DNA of 64,000 nucleotides from Vampirovibrionales bacterium. Its GTDB lineage: Bacteria > Cyanobacteriota > Vampirovibrionia > Vampirovibrionales > Vampirovibrionaceae. Under the pieces are notes generated by a model. The model was given only the letters and a program-made list of their open reading frames with translations, was not told the origin of the DNA and made no database searches. Below are positions 34,364 to 43,180 of the stretch, piece by piece (the stretch's first letter is position 1; each line of letters starts with the position of its first letter). The stretch covers positions 682,001 to 746,000 of the forward strand of contig JADJRF010000005.1 of NCBI GenBank assembly GCA_016712355.1, read 5' to 3'. Both the position numbers and the translations under genes were made by a program.

Positions 34364-35377
34364 CACGACCGCCGGCTGGCGATGGCCCGCGTAATAGGCG
34401 CGATACCAGTCAACAAAACGCGGAATCCCCTCGCTGACCGGCGTCTGAGGCTGATAGCCCAGGACACGGCGCGCCTTATCGATATTGGCGAAGGTCACCG
34501 AGACGTCGCCGGGCTGCGCCGGTTGCGGATCACGCACCGCGCGCTTGCCGAGAGCGTCCTCGATACGTTCAATCAGCGCGGTGAGCGTCGTCGTCTGGGA
34601 TTCACCCAGATTGAAAATCTCAAACGGCGTTTGCTCGTAGGCGATCGCCGCCACTACGCCCTGAATAATATCGTCGATATAGGTATAATCGCGCCGCGTA
34701 CTGCCGTCGCCGAAGACAGGAATGGACAGCCCCTGATCGATCAGGCGCGTAAACTTGTGAATGGCGAGATCCGGGCGTTGACCGGGGCCGTAGACCGTAA
34801 AGAAACGCAGCGCGACGGCCTGAATCCCGTACAGATGGCTGTACGTATGCAACAACGCCTCGCCCATGGCCTTGGTGGCCGCATACGGCGAAATCGGGCG
34901 CGACACGTCCTGGGTTTCGTTGAAGGGGGCTGTGTCTGGGCTGTCGCCATAGACTGAGCTGGAAGAGGCGAAGACAAACTTGCCAATCTCGTGCGCGCGC
35001 GCCAGTTCCAGCAGATTCAACGTGCCTGTGACGTTGGTTTCCAGATACAGGCGCGGCTCTTTGAGCGAAGGCCGCACGCCCGCGCGCGCCGCCAGATGAA
35101 CAATGCCGCCGCTGACCATATCGCCTCCGCGACGGTGAAAGACAGCGGTCAGCGCCTGTAAGTCCCGAATATCGCAGCGATACAGCTCAAAACCGTCGTG
35201 ATGCGCGAAGGGGGCGACATTGGCTTCTTTAATAGCCGGGTCGTAGTACGGGTTAAAGTCGTCGACGCCCACGACCTGCGCGCCGCGCGCCAGCAACTGC
35301 GCTGTCAGGTGCGAGCCGATAAATCCGGCGGCCCCGGTGACGAGAAAGGTTTTTCCAGAAAAATCAGGGGTCGGCAT
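34352..35377 (-). CDS. NAD-dependent sugar-nucleotide epimerase/dehydratase
   Basis: 341 residues of the extended short-chain dehydrogenase family. TGAAGFIGSHL (NAD binding), VDDFNPYYD, SSSSVYG, YAATKAMGE (YxxxK catalytic), LRFFTVYGPGQRPD, and GDGSTRRDYTYIDDI. The pattern is that of UDP-glucuronate 4-epimerase and UDP-glucose 4-epimerase relatives used for surface polysaccharides. The true substrate cannot be read from the sequence. AAGGGAG stands 9 nt before the ATG. Confidence 0.92.
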   Translation of the reverse strand: MPTPDFSGKTFLVTGAAGFIGSHLTAQLLARGAQVVGVDDFNPYYDPAIKEANVAPFAHHDGFELYRCDIRDLQALTAVFHRRGGDMVSGGIVHLAARAGVRPSLKEPRLYLETNVTGTLNLLELARAHEIGKFVFASSSSVYGDSPDTAPFNETQDVSRPISPYAATKAMGEALLHTYSHLYGIQAVALRFFTVYGPGQRPDLAIHKFTRLIDQGLSIPVFGDGSTRRDYTYIDDIIQGVVAAIAYEQTPFEIFNLGESQTTTLTALIERIEDALGKRAVRDPQPAQPGDVSVTFANIDKARRVLGYQPQTPVSEGIPRFVDWYRAYYAGHRQPAVVLAR

Positions 35378-35415
35378 TCGCGGAATCTCCCTTTTATAAT
35401 CGACAGGCGTCGGCG

Positions 35416-36651
35416 TTAGCCATACGACACGCCTTTCTCGCGCAGACGCGCCAGCGCGCGTTGCAAGGTCTCCTCGGGCGAGACCAGCGACACGCGGAAA
35501 AACCGATCGCCCGCCTCGCCAAACGCCACGCCGGGCGTGACCACCACGTCTGCGGTTTCAATCAGATGGCGCACCCAGGCCATCGAATCGCTGAACGCGT
35601 CGGGAATGGGAAACCACAGGTACATCGTGGCTTTGGGCGGCTCAATCGTCCAGCCCAGGGCGCGGAATCCCTCGACCATCATGTCGCGGCGGCGCTGATA
35701 GGTCGAGACAATGGCCGGCAGATACGCCTCTCCGTGCGTCATCGCTTCAATGGCGCCGTCCTGAATGGCGGAGGCGACGCCGTAATCGAGATTGGTCTTG
35801 ACGTTATACAGGGCTTTAATCACATCGGGATTGCCGGCCGCAAAGCCGATGCGCCAGCCCGCCATGTTAAAGCTTTTGGAGAACGAGTGAAACTCCACGG
35901 CCACGTCTTTCGCGCCCGGAATGCTCAGCACGCTGGGCGGCCGGTAACCGTCGTAAGCAATCTCGCTATAGGCCAGATCGCTGACCAGCGTGAGACGATG
36001 CGCACGGCAATAGTCCACCAGGCGCTCATAATACGCGCGCGTGGCAGTTGCGGCGGTGGGATTATTGGGGTAGCTGACAAAGTACAGACGCGCGCGCGCC
36101 GCCACATCCGCCGGGATGCTGTTGGGATCGGGCATGTACTGGTTTTCGGCGGTCATCGCCTGATGATAGACATGGCCGCCCGCAAGCCAGGTGGCGCGCG
36201 TATGCACCGGATAATAAGGCGCATGAACGATGTTACAGGCGTCCGCGTCGGCATAGGCGAAGCTCAGGTGCGCCAGCCCTTCTTTTGAGCCGATCAATGG
36301 CTGGATGTCCGTATCGGGATTCAGTCCGCGCGCGTCATAGCGGCGCGCCATCCAGTCAACCGCCGCCTGACGGAAGGCGGGCTTGCCCTTAAAGTGTGGA
36401 TAGCGATGATTCTCCGGGTTCAGCAGGGCCTCGCGCATCACCTCAATAATAGGCGCGGGGGTAGGCTGATCAGGATTACCCATGCCCAGATCGATGAGAT
36501 CCGCGCCGCGCGCGCGCGCCTGATCCTTGAGATCGTCGAGCAGCGCGAAGACGTAGGTCGGCATTTGCGCCAGACGCGGAGAAAGGGGCGTCTGGCTGGC
36601 GCGCGCGGGCTGGCCGCAGGGAGAAGACGCCGGGGAATCCGTGACAGACAT
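35416..36651 (-). CDS. dapL: PLP-dependent aminotransferase, LL-diaminopimelate aminotransferase-like
   Basis: 411 residues, fold type I class I/II. GMGNPDQPTP, GSKEGLAHL, FVSYPNNPTAATA, SDLAYSEIAYDGY, and the PLP-lysine motif SFSKSFNMAGWRIGFAAG. This closely fits the LL-DAP-aminotransferase (DapL) and AlaC-like group; DapL makes LL-diaminopimelate for lysine and peptidoglycan in one step in cyanobacterial relatives. An alanine/glutamate aminotransferase is the alternative. ATG has GGAG 8 nt upstream. Confidence 0.85.
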   Translation of the reverse strand: MSVTDSPASSPCGQPARASQTPLSPRLAQMPTYVFALLDDLKDQARARGADLIDLGMGNPDQPTPAPIIEVMREALLNPENHRYPHFKGKPAFRQAAVDWMARRYDARGLNPDTDIQPLIGSKEGLAHLSFAYADADACNIVHAPYYPVHTRATWLAGGHVYHQAMTAENQYMPDPNSIPADVAARARLYFVSYPNNPTAATATRAYYERLVDYCRAHRLTLVSDLAYSEIAYDGYRPPSVLSIPGAKDVAVEFHSFSKSFNMAGWRIGFAAGNPDVIKALYNVKTNLDYGVASAIQDGAIEAMTHGEAYLPAIVSTYQRRRDMMVEGFRALGWTIEPPKATMYLWFPIPDAFSDSMAWVRHLIETADVVVTPGVAFGEAGDRFFRVSLVSPEETLQRALARLREKGVSYG

Positions 36652-36733
36652 GAAGACAACTCCAGAAAAACCGCAAGGCGGCTACAGAAAACCGCCCCAT
36701 TATCGCATAAAAGCGCCCGACTTCGGGAGGATG

Positions 36734-37648
36734 TCAGGGGGAGGCGCGATTCCCCATCAGTCCCTGCGTGCGCGCTTGCAGAGCGAGAATCACCGTGATC
36801 ATGTCGGACTCGCCGAGACCCTGCTCGCAGGTTTCGCGGTACAGGGCGTGACACGCGTCGAGCAACGGCGCGGCGACGCCCGCTTCTTGCGCCGCGCAGG
36901 CGATCAGGCGATTATTCTCCAGCACGTCTGCAATCCCGGCCTGCTTACTGAAATCGCCCGCCAGCAATTTGGCCAGTTTGACCCGCGATACGTCGCTCGC
37001 CATTTGCCCCGCGTTGAGAATCGCCGCCAGTTTTCCCAGATCCAGCCCCTGATGCTGCGCAAAATGAACCGACTCGGCCAGTCCGGTCACAGTGGCGATC
37101 AGGAAGAGATTCACCGCCAGTTTCATCAGCAGCGCGTTGGGGACGGCGCCGCAGTCGACGACGTCTCGACAGAGCGGCTGGAAGATATCGCGCACGGCCT
37201 CAATCGTTTGCGCCTCGCCCGCCGCCATGGCCACCAGTTGGCCCGCCTGCGCGGGTTGACGCGATCCCGATACCGGCGCTTCGACATAGCGCCCGCCCAC
37301 AGACAGAATTTGGGCTTCGAGCGCCTTGGAGTACGCCGGCATGGTCGTTCCCATGTTAATGACCGTGCGCCCGGCGACCCGCGCGCCAAAGGCGGGCTCG
37401 CCGCGCTGAAGGACCGCGTCAATCGCATCGGCGTTCGCCAGCATTAAGATCAGCGTCTCGCACGCGGCAAACGCCTCATCGACGCTGCCAGCCACGCGCG
37501 CGCCAGCCTGCGCGAGGCGATCGCGCGCGGGCGCCGATCGGTTCCACACCGTCAGCGCCGCGCCTGCGCGCAACAGATTCAGCGCCATGGGCTCTCCCAT
37601 CGCGCCCAGTCCGATAAATCCCAGCGGTTTGGAGAGAATGTCGGTCAT
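36734..37648 (-). CDS. NAD(P)-binding beta-hydroxyacid dehydrogenase (HIBADH family)
   Basis: 304 residues. N-terminal Rossmann motif LGFIGLGAMGEPMALNLLRAG, VWNRS, then VINMGTTMPAYS, EAPVSGSRQPAQAGQLVAMAAG (catalytic region), and the catalytic Lys in NALLMKLAVNLF (conserved KxxxN). The family reduces tartronate semialdehyde, 3-hydroxyisobutyrate or succinate/glyoxylate semialdehydes. The frame continues upstream to 37975 without family character, so I start at the ATG at 37646-37648. It is divergent from the HI0933-type flavoprotein. Confidence 0.88.
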   Translation of the reverse strand: MTDILSKPLGFIGLGAMGEPMALNLLRAGAALTVWNRSAPARDRLAQAGARVAGSVDEAFAACETLILMLANADAIDAVLQRGEPAFGARVAGRTVINMGTTMPAYSKALEAQILSVGGRYVEAPVSGSRQPAQAGQLVAMAAGEAQTIEAVRDIFQPLCRDVVDCGAVPNALLMKLAVNLFLIATVTGLAESVHFAQHQGLDLGKLAAILNAGQMASDVSRVKLAKLLAGDFSKQAGIADVLENNRLIACAAQEAGVAAPLLDACHALYRETCEQGLGESDMITVILALQARTQGLMGNRASP

Positions 37649-37780
37649 GTTGGCATGCTCGATTTGCGTCAATTGCGGCCAGCCTATATAAGCGTCTGTG
37701 ACGCGCTTCTCCGACTGTAGCACGCAGACAGGCGCCTGCAAGCCATTTCGCAGACGGCGCGCTTGTCGGAGAATACGGCC

Positions 37781-39022
37781 ATGACAGCCATTGAACGCGT
37801 AGACGCCGTGATTATCGGCGGCGGGGCGGCCGGGTTCTTTACGGCCCTCACGCTGGCCGAGCGCCGACCCCAAGCCCGACTTGCGATACTCGAGGCGGGC
37901 GGGCGTCCTTTGCAAAAAGTGGGTCTGTCGGGCGGCGGGCGTTGCAACCTGACGCACGCCTGCTTCGATGCGCAAGACCTCATCACCCGCTATCCGCGCG
38001 GTTCAAAGGCCTTATTGTCGCTATTCAGCCGGTTTTCGCCAGCTGAGGCCATGGCGTGGTTCGAAGCGCGCGGCCTGCCACTGAAAACCGAGGCCGACGG
38101 CCGCGTCTTCCCTCAAAGCGACAGCGCCCAGGACGTGATCGCGCTGTTTCTGGCGCAAGCCCGCGCGCGCGGCGTTTCCCTGCGCGTCAACGCCCGCATC
38201 GACAGTCTAAACGTCGAGCCCGACGGCGGATTTTTAATCGCGCTGAACGACGCGTCGACCCTGCGCGCCCAGGCCATCGCTCTGGCGACCGGCTACAGTC
38301 CCAGCGGCTGGCGGCTGGCTCAGGGGTTGGGGCATCGGGTGATTGCGCCGGTTCCCTCGCTGTTTCCGTTTCGCGCACAAAGCCCGCTGATTGCCGATCT
38401 GGCGGGCGTGACGCTGCAAGGCGTCGGCGGCTCGCTGCTGATTCGTGACAAGCGCGTCGCCCAAGCCGAAGGAGACTTGCTCATCACCCATCACGGCGTC
38501 TCAGGGCCGTTGGCTTACCGTTTGTCGGCCTGGGGCGCGCGCGCGCTGGCGGACGCCCAGTATCAGGCAACCTTGCGACTGGATCTCGCGCCGTCGCGCT
38601 CGCAAGACGCCCTGACCAGCGAGCTGCTCGCGCTGTTTCGCGCAGAAGCGGGCGGCCGTCAGGCGGCCAACGCCATTTGGGGAACGCTTCCCAGACGCTT
38701 CTGGCGGGCGTTGCTCAGCCATGTCGAGATCGCCGCTGAGGCGCGCGCCGATCAGATCCCCACCGCCGCGCTGCGACGACTGGCCGAGCGGATGAAACGC
38801 CTCACGCTGCCTATTGGGGGGCGAAGCCCTTCTAAAGAAGAGTTCGTCAGTTGCGGCGGCGTGGCGCTATCCGAAGTGAATTTCACCCGCATGGAAAGCC
38901 GCCTGCGCCCCGGTCTGCATTTTGCGGGCGAAATTCTGGATATTGATGGCCTGACGGGCGGATTCAACTTTCAGGCCTGTTGGAGCGCGGGCTGGACGGC
39001 GGGACAAGCCATGTTGTCATAA
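37781..39022 (+). CDS. HI0933-family FAD-dependent oxidoreductase (YhiN-like)
   Basis: 413 residues; ATG with GGAG 9 nt upstream. FAD-binding Rossmann motif VIIGGGAAGFFTALTLAE, then KVGLSGGGRCNLTH, a middle region with VFPQSDSAQDVI, ATGYSP..GWRLA, and LDIDGLTGGFNFQACWSAGWTAGQAM at the C terminus, as in the HI0933/YhiN family (aminoacetone oxidase-like). Reaction in vivo is not established for most members. Confidence 0.9.
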   Translation: MTAIERVDAVIIGGGAAGFFTALTLAERRPQARLAILEAGGRPLQKVGLSGGGRCNLTHACFDAQDLITRYPRGSKALLSLFSRFSPAEAMAWFEARGLPLKTEADGRVFPQSDSAQDVIALFLAQARARGVSLRVNARIDSLNVEPDGGFLIALNDASTLRAQAIALATGYSPSGWRLAQGLGHRVIAPVPSLFPFRAQSPLIADLAGVTLQGVGGSLLIRDKRVAQAEGDLLITHHGVSGPLAYRLSAWGARALADAQYQATLRLDLAPSRSQDALTSELLALFRAEAGGRQAANAIWGTLPRRFWRALLSHVEIAAEARADQIPTAALRRLAERMKRLTLPIGGRSPSKEEFVSCGGVALSEVNFTRMESRLRPGLHFAGEILDIDGLTGGFNFQACWSAGWTAGQAMLS

Positions 39023-39111
39023 GACTTTCTCCTCTTCAAAACGTCATCTGTTTGTCAAACTTCTGCCATACGATACGTCGTGTCAGACATTTCCGTGAAA
39101 GACCCCCTCGC

Positions 39112-39699
39112 TTGCCGACGCCCGTTTCCAAACTGCTCACCGCCAAGACCCTTCAGCATGACGTTGCCTACGCATTCCTGGGCTTGGCTCCGCGCTTGGT
39201 CGGGCCAATGTTTCGGATTAACGACGACAAATACGCCCCGTCTAAGGTGAAGCAAGACACGTTGAGGCGTGAAGGATCGCAGGCAGGTCTGGCTTTTGCC
39301 GCGATGCTCGGCATCCAGTTGATTTATAGCGCCGTTTCCAAGCAGCCTCCCATCCGAGGATTGAGCCAGAAAGCGGTCGCCTTTCTCACGAAACCCTCCC
39401 ACGAAGCCATTCTCCGTATGATGATGACGCTGCCGGCGTTTGCGGGATCCGAATACATCAGCCGCCTGATTGCCCCGCGCGCCGTCTGGGGTCCCAATGG
39501 CCGTCTCGACGCTCAGCCCCCGGCGACTCCGCCCTCTGAAAAACCGCCGGTCAGCGCGCCGGTCTTCTCCACGGTGCATTTACTGGCCCCCATGACGTCT
39601 CCGCCGATGATGTCTCCTATGAGAGCCCCCGCCTTTGGCGTCGGCGCCATGGCGCAGCCGCGCTTTACCAACGCCGGCGGCCTCTATGCGCAAGCGTAA
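39112..39699 (+). CDS. Hypothetical protein
   Basis: About 195 residues from a TTG; the start is uncertain because the frame is open from 38980, inside the previous gene, with another TTG at 39052. N-terminal part basic with a moderately hydrophobic stretch (GLAFAAMLGIQLIYS), the rest Pro/Met-rich (PMTSPPMMSPMRAP). No family recognised. Lies between the HI0933 gene and the PhoB-like regulator. Confidence 0.5.
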   Translation: MPTPVSKLLTAKTLQHDVAYAFLGLAPRLVGPMFRINDDKYAPSKVKQDTLRREGSQAGLAFAAMLGIQLIYSAVSKQPPIRGLSQKAVAFLTKPSHEAILRMMMTLPAFAGSEYISRLIAPRAVWGPNGRLDAQPPATPPSEKPPVSAPVFSTVHLLAPMTSPPMMSPMRAPAFGVGAMAQPRFTNAGGLYAQA

Positions 39700-39707
39700 G
39701 CCTCGGC

Positions 39708-39713
39708 TATAAT
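39708..39713 (+). promoter_or_regulatory. -10 element of the two-component pair
   Basis: TATAAT overlapping the 3' neighbourhood of the previous gene's stop, about 57 nt before the response-regulator ATG. No good -35. Confidence 0.45.
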
Positions 39714-39769
39714 CAGCGCCGAACGCGGCTTGCCCTCTCTCTCCGCGTTGATGCCAGGAGCGCCCGCCG

Positions 39770-40480
39770 ATGAAGCCCACCATTCTGATCGTGGAAGATG
39801 AGCCCGATCTCGTCAATCTGCTGCGCTATAACCTTCAAAAAGAAGGCTACGACGTGGTCTATGCGCTCAATGGCAAGATTGCGCTGGAACTGGCCTGGGA
39901 CAAACGCCCCGACCTGATTATTCTGGACCTGATGCTGCCGGATCGCTCCGGCATCGATGTCTGCCGCGAGATCAAGTCCCATGAGGCGCTGGCCCGCACG
40001 CCGATTATCATGCTGACGGCCCGCTCATCGGAGATTGACCGGATTTCCGGCTTTGAGGCCGGGGCCGAAGATTACGTCGTCAAGCCTTTCAGCCCCAAGG
40101 AGCTGCTCTGGCGCGTGCGCGCGATGCTCGGTCGAACGCGCCCCACGACCCCAGAAACCCTTCTGTTTGGCCCGATGGCGATTTATCCCGGCGAGTATCG
40201 CGTCACGGTCGATGGCGTTGAGGCCCCGCTGACGTCGCTCGAATTCCAGATTCTGCTTGTGCTGGCGCAATATCCCAACGTCGTGAAGACGCGCGAACAG
40301 ATTCTGCAAAGCGTCTGGCAAGAAGAAGCCGTCGAGGTGCTCGATCGCACCGTCGATGCGCACGTCAAACGCTTGCGCAGTAAACTCGGCGCAGCGCGCG
40401 ACGCCGTAGAAACCGTTCGCGGGGTGGGCTATCGCCTGACCACCACGTCCAGCGCCGCGTCTCCTCACGCCGCCCCATAG
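39770..40480 (+). CDS. OmpR/PhoB-family response regulator
   Basis: 236 residues. Receiver domain 1-120: acidic pair in VEDEPDLV, phosphorylation Asp in DLIILDLMLPDRSG, conserved Thr in LTARSS and Lys in VVKPFSP. C-terminal winged helix (about 135-230) with LTSLEFQILLVLAQYPN and DRTVDAHVKRLRSKLG. Most like PhoB/RegX3. Followed after 24 bp by a PhoR-like kinase, its likely partner. Confidence 0.95.
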   Translation: MKPTILIVEDEPDLVNLLRYNLQKEGYDVVYALNGKIALELAWDKRPDLIILDLMLPDRSGIDVCREIKSHEALARTPIIMLTARSSEIDRISGFEAGAEDYVVKPFSPKELLWRVRAMLGRTRPTTPETLLFGPMAIYPGEYRVTVDGVEAPLTSLEFQILLVLAQYPNVVKTREQILQSVWQEEAVEVLDRTVDAHVKRLRSKLGAARDAVETVRGVGYRLTTTSSAASPHAAP

Positions 40481-40504
40481 CGCTTTAAGACAGGAATCCC
40501 GCTC

Positions 40505-41589
40505 ATGTCGCTGCCCATGCTGGAGTCTTCCGGTCAGATTCGCCGCCTGTTTCATGATCCCGGCGCGCTGCTCAGCGTCCTGCAAGAGATGAAAGACGGC
40601 GTGCTGGTGTGCGACGAGGCGGGAAACGCCCTGCTGCTGAACGCGGCGATTCAGAAGTCTCTGGGGCTCGATGAGAAGGCGCTGGGCAAGCCCTGTTGCG
40701 AGGTCATCCCCAGCGACGAGCTTTGGCAGACGCTGCTCTTCAGACGCTGGAATCCGGGAAGTCGCGGCATCTGGCGCTCAAGTTGGGGCGATCGGGTATG
40801 CGCCAGTATTTTGAAGCCCATCTGGCCCCGCTGCGATCGGGCGATCGCATTCAGGGCTGCGTCATTCTGCTCAGCGATGAAACGGCGATCCGCCGCACTG
40901 AGCGCATGCGCCGCGACTTTGTCGCGAACGTCTCGCACGAGCTGCGCACGCCTCTCAGCGCCATCCATGGCTACGCCGAAACCCTGCTGGAAGGCGCGTT
41001 AGACGAAAAAGATCTCGCCTGGGACTTCGTCAACGTCATTTTTCGACACTCGCAACGCCTCTCGCAACTGGTGACGGATCTCCTGGATCTGTCCAAGCTC
41101 GAATCGCCCGATTTTCAGCCCGAACTGACGCCCACGGCGCTGAATGCCATGATCCAGCGCGTTTATTCGCTGGCCGAGAGCAACACCCAGGGCAAGCGTC
41201 TGACGTTTCGCCTCAAGGTCGCCGACCCGCTGGGCGATGCGCTCGCCAACGTCGGCGGTCTGGAACAGGTGCTGACCAATCTGCTGGATAACGCCATAAA
41301 ATACACGCCCGAAGGAGGCGTCATCACCCTCACGGCGCAAGAAAACGCCAAGGGAATGATTCAGATCAGCGTGTCAGACACCGGCATCGGCATTGAGCCC
41401 AAGCACATTCCGCGTCTATTTGAGCGCTTCTATCGCGTGGACAAGGCGCGATCGCGGGATATGGGCGGCACAGGGCTCGGCCTGTCCATCGTCAAGCATA
41501 TTATTTCGTACCACGGCGGCGATATCTGGGTGGAAAGCGTTGCCAATCAAGGATCAACGTTTCATTTTACGCTGAGGAAAGCCAGCTAG
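40505..41589 (+). pseudogene. PhoR-like sensor histidine kinase, frameshifted
   Basis: ATG with AGGA upstream starts a PAS-like domain (LLSVLQEMKDGVLVCDEAGN) in one frame that continues usefully to about 40738. The next frame carries on from LQTLESGKSRHLALKLG with the rest: the H-box FVANVSHELRTPLSAIHGYAETL, N-box TNLLDNAIKYTPEGG, G1 VSDTGIGIEPKHIPRLFERF and G2 GGTGLGLSIVKHI. The shift is -1 (or +2) near 40730-40750. There is no slippery heptamer there. No transmembrane segment precedes the PAS domain. Either a one-base loss made it a pseudogene, or there is a sequencing error; if intact it would be about 360 residues. Confidence 0.8.
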
Positions 41590-41760
41590 CGCGATTCTCG
41601 GGTTTTTCAGGATTGCTTAGCACAAAAAGCGGCGCAGCGGTTTTAATATCAGTGTCCCGCGCCAAGGGGAGATGCGGGCGTCACTGAGTTTAGCAAGAGA
41701 GCGTGATTCTATTGGGGCGAGGCCGCAGAGGCTTTGCGCCACAGCGAGGGGAGATTCACC

Positions 41761-42408
41761 GTGTCAACGACCGTTAACCGGACAGGCTTTAACGCCAGTT
41801 TTCAAAAGCGCGTGGAAAAGACGTTTGGCCGGGAAGGGCACGCGCTTCGCGCCGTTTACGCCAATGACGTTTTTCGCAAGGGCGGCTCCATGCACTGGTT
41901 TTCCAAGCTTTTTGGCTCGCTGGGAGAGGGCATGCGAAAGTCCCTCAAGGGCCCGATGATGATCACCGCTCTGGGGCTCGGCGCAATCGCCGCCTGGAAC
42001 ACGGTTCGCGATACCGTGCGAGGGGCTTACGAAGACGGCCCCTGGGGCGCGCTCTGGTCTGGCGGCAAGGAACTGCTCATGAACGCCGGCTCGTTGCTCA
42101 TTGGTTTGGCGGCAGGCGGTTTGGCGCGCAATATCAAAGGGCCTGTTGGCTGGTGGCTGGGCGCCGCCTCGATGATCGCCGGCGCGCTGGGCGCTTACAA
42201 GGGGCTCGATGCGTTATTCGCGCCGCCAAATAAGCCCAACGCCTTGACTCAGCCAACCCGCAGCCCCGCGCTGCCGTCGGTCTACGAGACCAATCCCTTC
42301 TTGCGCTCGCCGATGCCCGATCGCAGCCTGGAAGAGTACTATCAGATGATCGAGCGCGGGCCTGCGGCCGTTGCCATGATTGTCCCCGGCATGTCGCGCG
42401 AAAATTGA
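41761..42408 (+). CDS. Membrane protein of unknown function
   Basis: 215 residues from a GTG with GGGAG 7 nt upstream. Basic N-terminal part (KRVEKTFGREGHALRA), then an amphipathic region and two glycine-rich hydrophobic segments (LLIGLAAGGLARNI and WWLGAASMIAGALGAYKG). C-terminal 60 residues are Pro/Ser-rich. No recognised family. It follows the two-component pair by about 170 bp. Confidence 0.65.
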   Translation: MSTTVNRTGFNASFQKRVEKTFGREGHALRAVYANDVFRKGGSMHWFSKLFGSLGEGMRKSLKGPMMITALGLGAIAAWNTVRDTVRGAYEDGPWGALWSGGKELLMNAGSLLIGLAAGGLARNIKGPVGWWLGAASMIAGALGAYKGLDALFAPPNKPNALTQPTRSPALPSVYETNPFLRSPMPDRSLEEYYQMIERGPAAVAMIVPGMSREN

Positions 42409-42439
42409 AAACCCTTCATTATACACGGGTCGCTAAAAA

Positions 42440-42470
42440 ATGTAACATCTTGAATGCAAAAGGGTTACAT
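42440..42470. promoter_or_regulatory. ATGTAAC...GTTACAT inverted repeat (possible operator)
   Basis: 7-bp perfect inverted half-sites at 42440-42446 and 42464-42470, centre to centre 24 bp. The right half overlaps the -35 of the promoter that follows, a position suited to a repressor or activator site. Confidence 0.4.
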
Positions 42471-42493
42471 TCTGTTAGAAAAAGCCCTACAAT
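42465..42493 (+). promoter_or_regulatory. Promoter of the 42.5-kb leader
   Basis: TTACAT (42465-42470), 17-bp spacer, TACAAT (42488-42493). Confidence 0.6.
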
Positions 42494-42886
42494 ACACCAT
42501 GTAATTGAGATCGCGCGATGTGAACAGGATCTTCTCACGACCTGAGGTGAAATCGTGACGCCTCTCATCGCGGCCCCATTCTGATTGACGATTGGTATTC
42601 AATTCCCGTTCGCATAGGCTGTGTCCACCGCTCCCCACTCCGGCGTGATTCGCGCGCATGCGCAATGCCCCATTCTGGCGCGCGCTCACTCGAGAAGACG
42701 AGGCGGTTACAGAAACCTGACATCCTGTCCGAAACCGTATCCGACAACAGGTCGAGAGTCATGTCCAGAAGCTGAGAAGAGATCGACGCCTGAAGGCGCC
42801 CGCCTCGCGCGGGCAACGTCCAGTGTCCAGTCAGTTTAAGCCGGACCCCACGGGTGTTTTGGCGCAATTACGCGAGGGACGCCTCC

Positions 42887-43099
42887 ATGAAATCCCATCC
42901 GCTGCCTGCTGAGTCCGTCGCCGATACCGGCAAAAAGTCGCTGATCGCGGATATTGTCCTGCCGTCTGCGATCACCTTGCTGATTCTGTTCTGTCTGGCC
43001 CAAGTGGGCCTGTCCTACTGGAGCCCCGGCGCAGGGGGCTTCGCCTCTCAGCAGGACAATGCTGAGCAGTACGCCGCCATTTCGGCGTTCGCCAACTAG
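42887..43099 (+). CDS. Small single-pass membrane protein
   Basis: 70 residues. ATG with AGGGA 8 nt upstream. One hydrophobic segment (IVLPSAITLLILFCLAQVGLSYW, about residues 22-44), a short charged N terminus and a 25-residue Gln/Ala-rich C terminus. No family known to me. Confidence 0.6.
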   Translation: MKSHPLPAESVADTGKKSLIADIVLPSAITLLILFCLAQVGLSYWSPGAGGFASQQDNAEQYAAISAFAN

Positions 43100-43180
43100 T
43101 AGCGCGCTGCGCGTAAAGCTTTCAGCCAACGCCGCCGCGCGGCGGCTCTTGCCTGACGGCTATGAGGTCTAAGAATAAGC

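Larger units (their letters stand above)
42409..42886 (+). other. Long transcribed leader or structured RNA
   Basis: A consensus-like promoter (42465-42493) reads into about 390 nt with no coding signal before the 70-aa gene. The sequence has several hairpins, such as TCACGA/TCGTGA near 42535-42557, GCCCGC/GCGGGC near 42797-42813, and a short ACCC/GGGT stem followed by TTTT near 42848. I recognise no known RNA family. It is either a long 5' leader or an independent RNA. Confidence 0.4.

Noticed and set aside
42565..42867. 100-codon minus frame in the 42.5-kb leader
   Set aside because: No family signal, and the plus-strand promoter argues for transcription in the other direction.
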